Shown one piece after another: positions 1-6,887 of a DNA stretch of 64,000 nt. Source of the DNA: Paraburkholderia atlantica (GTDB lineage Bacteria; Pseudomonadota; Gammaproteobacteria; Burkholderiales; Burkholderiaceae). How positions within the stretch are numbered: the stretch's first letter is position 1; the number at the start of each line of letters is the position of its first letter. A program made the position numbers and the translations under genes. The stretch covers positions 1 to 64,000 of the forward strand of contig NZ_WHNQ01000034.1 of the NCBI RefSeq assembly GCF_009362785.1, in the 5' to 3' direction. The notes below the pieces were generated by a model, which saw only the letters and a list, made by a program, of their open reading frames with translations, ran no database searches and was not told the origin of the DNA.

Positions 1-175
1 AGCGGGGGCGGGGGCTGGGTTGTCTGCCGAATTGCATTCCACCTCATTGCATCACAGGTGCACTAGCGCGACAGTTCCGCGTTTGTGCGAAAGCGCGGCC
101 ACGTGATATTGACCCAGACGACAACACTCGCGCGGCCCGATGATGCAAGCATCGGCGCATGCGTATCTGCGCAGT

Positions 176-293
176 TCAAGAAGCAAACGCGCCAGAGTGT
201 GCTGATTGAGCTTGCTCATTGAACCGTTTTGGTGCGCGTCCGCGGCAGTTGCACGCCCATGCGTAACGCAGCGCTTCGGCCATGGCGTAGCCG
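176..293 (-). pseudogene. Decayed second copy of the adaptor-like gene (fragment)
   Basis: The minus strand encodes an AMAEALRYAWACNCRG stretch that closely matches AMAEALGYAWACNCRE in the intact gene at 1489-1917. At DNA level, 247-291 and 1697-1741 agree at 44 of 45 positions, and similarity continues more weakly towards the 3' end (RAPKRFNEQ against RSQKHFDQQ). The upstream part of this reading frame has no similarity to the intact protein, and the frame closes at 176. I read this as a leftover of a duplicated toxin-associated module, not a working gene. Confidence 0.65.
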
Positions 294-362
294 CGAAGGC
301 CGCATGGTGCCGGTTCGTTGCGTGACACGACGCGCGATCTGCAACGCCGAAGCGCCCAAGGT

Positions 363-384
363 AAAAGCCCCGCCGAAGCGGGGC
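363..384 (-). terminator. Rho-independent terminator of the lysozyme/inhibitor operon
   Basis: A perfect 7-bp stem (GCCCCGC/GCGGGGC, 367-373 and 378-384) closes a CGAA loop, which reads as the stable TTCG tetraloop on the minus strand. Four T follow on that strand. It lies six bases past the stop codon of the inhibitor gene, so it ends the minus-strand operon. Confidence 0.85.
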
Positions 385-389
385 ATCTA

Positions 390-839
390 CTATTTACGTT
401 TCCCCAAGGCTTCCGCGAGCGCTGCACATTTCGGCTTGTCTGAAGTCTCGATATCATCAGGACAGGCGAGCCAACTATAAAACTCAAGTTCTTGCGCTGA
501 TATCTTTAAACGGCATTCTGCGATTTGAAAGTCCGTGTCCGGCGAATAGTCGTCTCCCCAATCATTGAATGCTTTTCCTAAAACATCGCAATCTGATTTG
601 AGGCGACTTTGCCAAATATTGAAATTCCGATCTAGCGCGACTTGCTTTTCTCTTTTTGTCAATGGCCTGATTGCCTGATACAAACGCGTCGCTCCAGATA
701 ACGCGCGATCCGTATCAATCCTGGTGCAGGCCAGAAAGTCATCGCGCGTCTTTGCCTTGGCTTCGCAGGTCGCATCAGCAAATGCGGAAATCGAAACGCA
801 ACCAATGAGAGTTGCGGCTAAGACGTTAGTGACTCGCAT
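390..839 (-). CDS. DUF1311/LprI-type lysozyme inhibitor, likely immunity protein
   Basis: A 149-residue exported protein. A signal peptide (MRVTNVLAATLIGCVSISAFA, cut near residue 21) is followed by a DUF1311/LprI-like domain with the typical spaced cysteines (about 25, 38, 83, 107, 123). Members of this family in other bacteria inhibit lysozymes in the periplasm or at the envelope. Its start codon overlaps the end of the upstream lysozyme gene by 14 bp, so the two are translationally coupled. The inference is that this is the periplasmic immunity protein that protects the producer from that lysozyme. An ordinary envelope protein would be the alternative, but the coupling argues against it. 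Confidence 0.8.
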   Translation of the reverse strand: MRVTNVLAATLIGCVSISAFADATCEAKAKTRDDFLACTRIDTDRALSGATRLYQAIRPLTKREKQVALDRNFNIWQSRLKSDCDVLGKAFNDWGDDYSPDTDFQIAECRLKISAQELEFYSWLACPDDIETSDKPKCAALAEALGKRK

Positions 840-1392
840 CGTAGATTCCGTCTCTGAACATTTTTGCCTCAGCGTGTCGGCGTTTCAGTAAGCCGCCTGG
901 GTGAGCCCCACTCGCACGGGTATTTTTCAATAATTTTGCGGGCACTCTGTCATAGTGACCAGTGTTTACCAGATTCAGCAGGCTTTCCTTGGTATGCCCC
1001 CGAACGTTATAGACAAAATCGACGAGTGAGTCATATTCGTATTGATAAAGCGGAAGGAGAATCCTTTGATTTATTATGCGCTCTACAACCTTGATATCCT
1101 CACGAATTAGCGCGAAGGCTTGAGGCACCGTGACACCCGCTAACCACGGAGTCTCCGATGCGGAGCCATTGATCGGCCCCATATGTACCAAATGGCCGTA
1201 TCCGATCGTGGTATTTCCGCCCCGGCCGCCGCCATCATTATCGTAAAGGTGTGCACGAAATGCTTCCCACTGCGCGGTGAACAGAACCAGATTTTCGGTG
1301 ACGGTCCACGGCTTGCCACGCCTGTCGCAACGCAGGTCAACGCACGAATGGGGGTTTGTGTCTGTTAGTGCGCTTCCAATTGCATCAGGCAT
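826..1392 (-). CDS. GH24 (T4-type) lysozyme, putative secreted effector
   Basis: About 188 residues. The core WEAFRAHLYDNDGGG...TIGYGH is the GH24 signature: the Glu of WEAF as catalytic acid, followed by the Asp/Thr-containing strand and TIGYGH. The C-terminal half (YEYDSLVDFVYNVRG, LLNLVN, GLLKRRHAEAKMF) matches the usual phage-lysozyme helices. I chose the ATG at 1392 because AGGGGG lies 4 bp upstream; a TTG at 1425 is also open. No signal peptide is visible, so export would need a dedicated secretion system. It sits between an adaptor-like gene and a lysozyme inhibitor, as in type VI muramidase effector operons. The secretion route is an inference because no vgrG, hcp or PAAR gene lies in the window. 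Confidence 0.8.
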   Translation of the reverse strand: MPDAIGSALTDTNPHSCVDLRCDRRGKPWTVTENLVLFTAQWEAFRAHLYDNDGGGRGGNTTIGYGHLVHMGPINGSASETPWLAGVTVPQAFALIREDIKVVERIINQRILLPLYQYEYDSLVDFVYNVRGHTKESLLNLVNTGHYDRVPAKLLKNTRASGAHPGGLLKRRHAEAKMFRDGIYDASH

Positions 1393-1488
1393 TACGCCCC
1401 CTGTGACCAACGAAATGTGAACCAATCGGGTCCCGTTTGTACTGTAGCGCCCGGCGCGTTCCTGTGAACCTGCAATAGATAGCCGACA

Positions 1489-1917
1489 TCAAGCCTCCCT
1501 GTGTCCAAGGTACACGGCTAGTTGCTGCCGGTCGCGTGTTCTGTGGCGGGCTGTACGTCCTGCGTGATCGGTAACACCATGTTTCAGTTCGCCCGACGGG
1601 AAGCGGACCGTATAGGGCGTCTGTGGAAGCGAACGGCCAGCGTTGTCGCGCAGCGTGAACTGCTGGTCGAAATGCTTCTGTGAGCGCTCGCGACAATTGC
1701 ACGCCCATGCGTAACCCAGCGCTTCGGCCATGGCGTAGCCGGATTTCATCTTACGGACCCTGTCAAATGGAAAGAACTCGCCGGTTTCGGCGTTCAGGGC
1801 CTGTGCGTGCGGCATCGGCGGGAAGTTTGAGTAGATCGAATAGGTCATACGGCAAAGATCGCATTCTTCCTCGATGGTCGAATCCGTTCCACTGCTTTGC
1901 TGTTTAAGTTGCTCCAT
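1489..1917 (-). CDS. Adaptor-like hypothetical protein upstream of lysozyme
   Basis: 142 residues with no family I can name for certain. It has a CDLC motif near residue 20 and a CNC motif near residue 71. The C-terminal part (PYTVRFPSGELKHGVTDHAG) resembles the short beta-sandwich linker seen near type VI spike/effector proteins. The ATG at 1917 is preceded by GAGGAG at 5 bp. It is the first gene of a three-gene minus-strand operon with the lysozyme and its inhibitor. The stop TGA (1489-1491) is in the same frame as the lysozyme, with no other stop between them, so the two could once have been one polypeptide. Role in loading or delivery of the lysozyme is an inference. Confidence 0.6.
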   Translation of the reverse strand: MEQLKQQSSGTDSTIEEECDLCRMTYSIYSNFPPMPHAQALNAETGEFFPFDRVRKMKSGYAMAEALGYAWACNCRERSQKHFDQQFTLRDNAGRSLPQTPYTVRFPSGELKHGVTDHAGRTARHRTRDRQQLAVYLGHREA

Positions 1918-2125
1918 TACACTCCTCAAGAGTTTTCAGGCGATACCTCGCGAATTAACCATCGAAACAGACCACGGTCAACCGCGTTAATTCGGGATAA
2001 GCCCGTTTTGACAACTATTTACGATTTCGTTGATCGCGACGAGACATTAAAATCATCCATCGCCCATTCCGTGCCCCTATGGTCGCCTGCTAGCTTGGCA
2101 GTCCCAATAGCTACAGGAGTTCGGA

Positions 2126-2958
2126 ATGTCGTATCAACAGGATCCGGATGGCGTGCGCGTGGTGCTCAGTGCGCCGCAACTGGCCGCGGTGCTCGCCCGC
2201 CAGTCGATCAGCCCCACGGAGATGCTTTCCAACCGTCTATGGGGCGGTTTGCAGGTTGTCGGCGGAGTGCTTGAAATGATCGGTGCGGGGGCTCTGTGTG
2301 TGCTGCCGGAACCGACGATGACGAGCAAGGCCGGATGTGTTGTGTTCGGCGTGCATGGATCTGATACGGCGGCGGCAGGTCTGCGTCAGATCTGGACGGG
2401 CCGGGATACTGCCACGCTGACCCAGCAAGGGACGACGAAGTTGGCCGAGGCGATGAAAGCCAGTCCCGACATGGCGAACAACATCGGCCTGTCAGCGATA
2501 TGGCCGTGCCATTCGGCTTTGCTGGCTCGATCAAAGCAGCACGCGCGGCCAGTGTCACAATGGGCCGGATCAGGCTGATTGAACATGAGGCAAAGATGCT
2601 TCGCGGAGTGGGTGGACACACCATCGTGAAGCATGTCGGAAAAGATGAGGCATGGCTCAGGGACCGGCTGAAACGCGAACCCAAAAGAGACGTGGTATCG
2701 TCGTTTACGAACCTTGAACAGGCCGAACGCGCCATTTCGGAAACACTGCACGCCCACGCGGCAAGAATCAGGCAATGGTCTCAGACTGCATCCCCAAATA
2801 CCACGATCACAGTCACCAAAGTCGTTTCCGGTGACATTGGTTACGGAATAGCTAGGGAAACTGGAAAACTTACTCGAAAAAACAAGGTTTTTGTCACGCT
2901 GAAGTACGAAACCTATAATGGAATGCCCTATTACGTCTTTACCGCTTACGTTGATTGA
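2126..2958 (+). pseudogene. RNase A-like polymorphic toxin, frameshifted
   Basis: Two overlapping frames together encode one toxin of about 277 residues. The first frame (from ATG 2126, SD CAGGAG) gives a pretoxin-like region with a hydrophobic segment (about 35-60) and reads to NNIGLS. The second frame continues with DMAVPFGFAGSIKAARAAS and ends in an RNase_A_bac domain. That domain has GGHTIVKHV, an Arg 11 residues after the His of KHV, and FTAY near the C-terminus. These match the His/Arg/Thr/Tyr set known for the CdiA toxin of Yersinia kristensenii. Loss of one base near 2494-2497 would explain the break. An immunity gene follows at once. A sequencing error at this spot cannot be excluded. 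Confidence 0.75.
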
Positions 2959-2965
2959 GAAAGAA

Positions 2966-3262
2966 ATGGATTTATCAGAGCGCTATACTGCGATGGAGCA
3001 TATATTCACTACCTATTTCGGCCAGGACTTCGACCTTTTTGGAAATACCGTCCCGGAAATTATCTCAAGCTACAAAAGAAATGAATCTTACTGGCATCGA
3101 AATTTGATCCGAGAATTAGCCTCGTTCAGGAGCGAGCACCCGAACGAGAATGATCTGGAAGCCGCATTCCAAAAATGGTTCCGTCGCGGATTTCGTTACG
3201 AGGTAGATGGTTACACGACTACCTCCTTCCTTGACGAGATACAGCGCCTCCTGAGCGAGTAG
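2966..3262 (+). CDS. CdiI-type immunity protein for the RNase A-like toxin
   Basis: 98 residues, acidic, with no signal peptide. The pattern IFTTYFGQDFDLFG, then a helix with EIISSYKRN, and a C-terminal FLDEIQRLL fits the CdiI_2 family of contact-dependent inhibition immunity proteins, which typically begin with a YFxQDxDL motif. The ATG at 2966 is only 7 bp after the toxin stop and has a GAGAAAG ribosome site; an upstream in-frame ATG at 2918 would overlap the toxin and looks less likely. It should act in the cytoplasm by binding the nuclease. The gene is intact although the toxin in front is frameshifted. Base composition is clearly AT-richer than in the following genes, which suggests horizontal origin. 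Confidence 0.8.
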   Translation: MDLSERYTAMEHIFTTYFGQDFDLFGNTVPEIISSYKRNESYWHRNLIRELASFRSEHPNENDLEAAFQKWFRRGFRYEVDGYTTTSFLDEIQRLLSE

Positions 3263-3445
3263 TGCATCTGTCGCCGGCGCGTGGACGATTCCATGTCCTC
3301 TGGCATGTCTTCACGCGCGGCAATGTTGGCATTTGATGCCATGGTGTCCGCATGGCCCAACTGATGAAGTGTTCTTAACGCGAATAATCCGCATGTCGCC
3401 ACGCGTGGATGGATCGATGCCGCCCGACGCGTCGCCAACGCTTAT

Positions 3446-4420
3446 GTGACAATACACATGGCTTCCCATTTTGATGGACGCCGGTACCCCATTTCCCAAA
3501 GCTCTCATTGCCGGCTCCGCACGCATTCGCGTGCCGACGTCGCGCCGCCCATACCACCCGTGAATCAATCCGTCTCCGCTTCGTCGCTGTCGTCATCGCC
3601 ATCCTTCATCGAACTACGTAGCGGCTTGCGCATGCCTTACATCGAGGCCGGCGACGGCGAACCGCTGCTGTTCGTGCACGGCTCGTTGTGCGACTACCGC
3701 TACTGGCAACCGCAACTGGCCGGTCTGTCAAAGCGCTATCGCTGCATCGCGGTCAGTCTCACGCATTACTGGCCAGTCACCGACAGTGCGGCGGACCTGC
3801 CGTTCAGCTGGAGCAGCCACGCCGATGAAGTGGCGGAGTTCATCGCTGGTTTCGACGCCGGGCCCGCGCATGTGGTCGGGCATTCGCGCGGCGGTTGTGT
3901 CGCCTATCATTGCGCGCGACGCCATCCCGAACACGTGCGTACGCTGACGCTCGCCGATCCGGGCGGCCCGCTGCAGATCGCCGGGCGTCCGCCCGCGAGC
4001 TTGCCGGAGCCGGTCAACGCATTGCGCGCGAAAGCGGCTCAACTGATAGAAAGCGGCGAGGTCGAAGCAGGCTTGCAACTGTTCGTCGATTCGGTGAGCC
4101 GTCCCGGCTTCTGGGCGATGAGCACACCGGGCTTCCGCCGCATGGCGACCGACAACGCGCACACGCTCGCGCGGCAATTCCGCGATCCGCTACCCGCCTA
4201 CGTGCCCGAGGACGCGGCCGACCTGCACTGCCCGGTGCTGCTGATCGACGGCGAGAAAAGTCCCGACATGTTCCACCGCACGGTGACGGCGTTGCAGGCA
4301 TGGTTGCCCGATGCGCGCCGCGAAACGGTACGCGGTGCGTCGCACGGCATGAACCTCGCGCATCCGTCCGCGTTCAATCGATACGTGGATGAATTCATTC
4401 AGGCGGTGAGCGCGCGCTGA
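3446..4420 (+). CDS. Alpha/beta hydrolase
   Basis: A hydrolase of the alpha/beta fold with all expected features: the oxyanion loop FVHGS, the nucleophile elbow GHSRGG, an acidic residue on the DGEKSPDMF strand, and the catalytic His in GASHGMNLAHP near the C-terminus. The frame is open from GTG 3446, but the first 50 residues are low in complexity and no ribosome site is visible. The conserved domain begins around SPSFIELRSG, so a start nearer GTG 3560 is plausible. Substrate cannot be read from the sequence. It stands alone, convergent with the next gene. Confidence 0.85.
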   Translation: MTIHMASHFDGRRYPISQSSHCRLRTHSRADVAPPIPPVNQSVSASSLSSSPSFIELRSGLRMPYIEAGDGEPLLFVHGSLCDYRYWQPQLAGLSKRYRCIAVSLTHYWPVTDSAADLPFSWSSHADEVAEFIAGFDAGPAHVVGHSRGGCVAYHCARRHPEHVRTLTLADPGGPLQIAGRPPASLPEPVNALRAKAAQLIESGEVEAGLQLFVDSVSRPGFWAMSTPGFRRMATDNAHTLARQFRDPLPAYVPEDAADLHCPVLLIDGEKSPDMFHRTVTALQAWLPDARRETVRGASHGMNLAHPSAFNRYVDEFIQAVSAR

Positions 4421-4435
4421 GGAAGTGAAGAAGAT

Positions 4436-4479
4436 CAACGGCGATCGGCCGGCGCGCGTCGCCGCCGATCGCCCGTTGA
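4436..4479. terminator. Hairpin between convergent genes
   Basis: An imperfect long inverted repeat (CAACGGCGATCGGC against GCCGATCGCCCGTTG, one bulge) lies between the ends of the hydrolase and the minus-strand gene. There is no clear T tract, so termination on either strand is only likely. Confidence 0.4.
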
Positions 4480-4484
4480 CTGCA

Positions 4485-4886
4485 TCAAGACTTGCGATGC
4501 GCGTCCTTGTCGAGCGCGCGTTCGGCCGCTTCGCCGACGAGCCCGTGATAGTACAGATGCACGCCGATCGCGAGCGAATCGTTGCGGATTTCGTGGAACA
4601 CCTTCCACGCCTTCACCGGGTCCGTGAACAGCAGATAGTGCGCTTCCCGCGCGATCAGATCCGCGACTTCATGCAGGCCGTGTCCATGCAGCACGTCGAC
4701 GAGCGTGTCGAGACTGCGATGCGTGCGCGCGTCGGTGCGCGGATAGAGCATATGCAGCACCGCGACGTCCTGCGTCTTCAGCGCCGCCGACAACGCGACG
4801 ACGATGTCCTGGTGATTCAGCGCGGTGACCGTGTGGCCTTCGGTATGGACATGATCCGGAAACAGCGTTTCGAGAGAGGCATTCAT
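4485..4886 (-). CDS. Hypothetical protein
   Basis: 133 residues, soluble, His-rich in the N-terminal half, predicted mostly helical. I do not recognise a family. The visible features are NHQDIVVALSAALKTQDVAV and a C-terminal HGLVGEAAERALDKD segment. It is divergent from gltA with about 385 bp between them. A strong terminator-like hairpin sits in its leader (see 4916-4941). The coding pattern (high third-position GC, no rare codons) supports a real gene. Confidence 0.6.
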   Translation of the reverse strand: MNASLETLFPDHVHTEGHTVTALNHQDIVVALSAALKTQDVAVLHMLYPRTDARTHRSLDTLVDVLHGHGLHEVADLIAREAHYLLFTDPVKAWKVFHEIRNDSLAIGVHLYYHGLVGEAAERALDKDAHRKS

Positions 4887-4915
4887 TTGTATTCGTCCTG
4901 CGTTTCTGTGTGATC

Positions 4916-4941
4916 AAAAAAGCCCGCTTCGAATCGCGGGC
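4916..4941 (-). terminator. Intrinsic terminator in the leader of the 4485-4886 gene
   Basis: On the minus strand GCCCGC, an 8-base loop, GCGGGC and then six T are found 30-55 bp upstream of the start codon at 4886. No minus-strand gene lies immediately upstream. It is therefore either an attenuator for the hypothetical gene or the end of a short unannotated RNA transcribed from the gltA intergenic region. Confidence 0.6.
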
Positions 4942-5271
4942 CGCAAGCATCAATGCACACACCGAGTATCGCAGACGGACCCAGCCCGACGCAGTCTGCT
5001 GGCAGCAAAACATTGTTGCAGCTGGTGTTCCGACTTTCGAACAACTTTCATCGGCAGCGCGATGCCAGCGCCCCATGCCAACAACGAATGTTGCGCACGC
5101 GGAGATGGTCTGTTGCGAGCAATCGACGCAATCAACGACACGCCGGCCCGTAGAATGCGCAGCGGAACCTGAGCATGCCTGTACTGGTTCGAGAGCGCCG
5201 CCGTCGCGCCTCGCCGTACGACCGCGATGCATGCCGGTACGACTGCGGTATCAAGCAAAAGGAACACGTAG
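4942..5271. other. Intergenic region upstream of gltA
   Basis: About 330 bp between the divergent hypothetical gene and gltA. No convincing coding frame is present. It must hold the gltA promoter, but I cannot place one with confidence. An AAGGAACACGTAG ribosome-site stretch precedes the gltA ATG. Confidence 0.4.
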
Positions 5272-6570
5272 ATGAACTCGAAGTCACACGCAACGCTGAG
5301 CTTTTCCGACAGCGACCAGACCATCGATCTGCCGATCTATAAGGGCTCGCTGGGCCCCGACGTGATCGACATCCGCAAGCTGTACGGCCAGACCGGCAAA
5401 TTTACGTACGACCCGGGTTTCATGTCGACGGCGGCGTGCAACTCCGAAATTACGTATATCGACGGCGACAAGGGCGAACTGCTGTACCGCGGCTATTCGA
5501 TCGACAACCTCGCGCAGAACGCCGACTTCCTCGAAACCTGCTACCTGCTGCTGAAGGGCGAACTACCGAACGCACAGCAGAAAGCCGAGTTCGAGAACAC
5601 CGTCAAGCAGCACACGATGGTGCACGAGCAGATGCACTTCTTCTTCCGCGGCTTCCGTCGCGACGCGCACCCGATGGCGATTCTGGTTGCCGCAGTCGGC
5701 GCGCTGTCGGCGTTCTATCACGATTCGCTCGACATCACGAGCCAGCAGCATCGCGATCTATCGGCGATCCGCATGATCGCGAAGCTGCCCACGCTGGTGG
5801 CAATGGCGTACAAGTACAGCATCGATCAACCGTTCGTGTATCCGAAGAACGATCTGTCGTACAGCGCGAACTTCATGCGCATGATGTTCGCGAACCCGGC
5901 CGAGGAGTACAAGGTCAACGACGTGCTGGTGCGCGCGCTCGACCGCATCCTGATCCTGCACGCGGACCACGAGCAGAACGCGTCGACGTCGACCGTGCGT
6001 CTCGCCGGTTCGTCGGGCGCGAATCCGTTCGCGTGTATCGCGGCGGGTATCGCGTGTCTGTGGGGCCCGGCGCACGGCGGCGCGAACGAAGCCGCGCTGA
6101 ACATGCTGGAAGAAATCGGCTCGGTCGACAACATTCCTGAGTTCATCAAGCAGGTGAAGGACAAGAACTCGGGCGTGAAGCTGATGGGCTTCGGCCACCG
6201 CGTGTACAAGAACTACGACCCGCGCGCGAAGCTGATGCGCGAAACCTGCCACGAAGTGCTCGAAGAACTGGGCCTGCACGACGACCCGCTGTTCAAGCTC
6301 GCGATGGAACTCGAAAAGATCGCGCTCGAAGACGATTATTTCGTGTCGCGCAAGCTGTACCCGAACGTCGACTTCTACTCGGGTATCGTGCAGCGCGCGC
6401 TGGGCATTCCGACGTCGATGTTCACGTGCATCTTCGCGATGGCACGCACGGTGGGCTGGATCGCGCAGTGGAACGAAATGATCGCCGATCCCGAGCAGAA
6501 GATTGGCCGTCCGCGTCAGCTGTTCATCGGCGAGACGCTGCGCGAGGCGAAACCTGTCGCAAAGCGGTAA
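5272..6570 (+). CDS. gltA: Citrate synthase (type II, hexameric)
   Basis: 432 residues, close to the 427 of Escherichia coli GltA. It condenses acetyl-CoA with oxaloacetate to citrate, the entry step of the TCA cycle, in the cytoplasm. The catalytic residues are in place: His268 in GPAHGG, His309 in GFGHRVYKNYDPRA and Asp367 in NVDFYSG. The HADHEQNAST motif (230 onward) and the N-terminal CNSEITYIDG and LLYRGYSI segments are typical of the NADH-sensitive Gram-negative type. It stands as a single gene with its own terminator. The spacing to the next gene suggests no operon. Confidence 0.98.
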   Translation: MNSKSHATLSFSDSDQTIDLPIYKGSLGPDVIDIRKLYGQTGKFTYDPGFMSTAACNSEITYIDGDKGELLYRGYSIDNLAQNADFLETCYLLLKGELPNAQQKAEFENTVKQHTMVHEQMHFFFRGFRRDAHPMAILVAAVGALSAFYHDSLDITSQQHRDLSAIRMIAKLPTLVAMAYKYSIDQPFVYPKNDLSYSANFMRMMFANPAEEYKVNDVLVRALDRILILHADHEQNASTSTVRLAGSSGANPFACIAAGIACLWGPAHGGANEAALNMLEEIGSVDNIPEFIKQVKDKNSGVKLMGFGHRVYKNYDPRAKLMRETCHEVLEELGLHDDPLFKLAMELEKIALEDDYFVSRKLYPNVDFYSGIVQRALGIPTSMFTCIFAMARTVGWIAQWNEMIADPEQKIGRPRQLFIGETLREAKPVAKR

Positions 6571-6614
6571 CAGGCCGGATAGACGCCCAACAAAGCGTTT
6601 AACGACGGTCCCGA

Positions 6615-6643
6615 ACCCACGGCTCACGAGGCCGTGGGTTTTT
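6615..6643 (+). terminator. Rho-independent terminator of gltA
   Basis: A perfect 9-bp stem (ACCCACGGC / GCCGTGGGT) with a 7-base loop is followed by a run of T, 45 bp after the gltA stop. Confidence 0.9.
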
Positions 6644-6776
6644 GCGTTCCGCGCATCCCGCCTGCACGTCCTGTGCCACCGAAAACGGCGTCAAAAAATG
6701 GCGCAAAAAGCCGAAACTCCTACGCGATAACTTCGTCTCACGCCCTCAGAGCCTCTACAATCGGATGGGCTGGCCA

Positions 6777-6801
6777 GCCAACCGGGGCCGGCCAACCGGG
6801 G
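6777..6801 (+). repeat. Short GC-rich tandem repeat
   Basis: GCCAACCGGGG occurs twice at a 14-base period (6777-6787 and 6791-6801), inside a very GC-rich stretch that can also fold (GGCCGGCC, CCGGCCGG). It lies in the leader of the debranching-type glucosidase. Function unknown. Confidence 0.5.
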
Positions 6802-6887
6802 GGCGGCCAAGCCGGCCGGCCCGGCGGCAATTCCGAGGCGAGACCCGAAGTGCAACTGAACGCAGCAGCGAATTCATAGGAGCGACC

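Noticed and set aside
1489..1491. In-frame TGA read as selenocysteine
   Set aside because: No bacterial SECIS-like hairpin is evident after it, no selenoprotein family fits, and the lysozyme has its own ribosome site.
2490..2505. Programmed frameshift in the RNase A-like toxin
   Set aside because: The junction has no slippery run and no clear stimulatory structure; a one-base loss is simpler.
4931..4945. GAATCGCGGGCC as part of a tRNA T-arm
   Set aside because: No cloverleaf or acceptor stem can be built around it; it belongs to a terminator hairpin.
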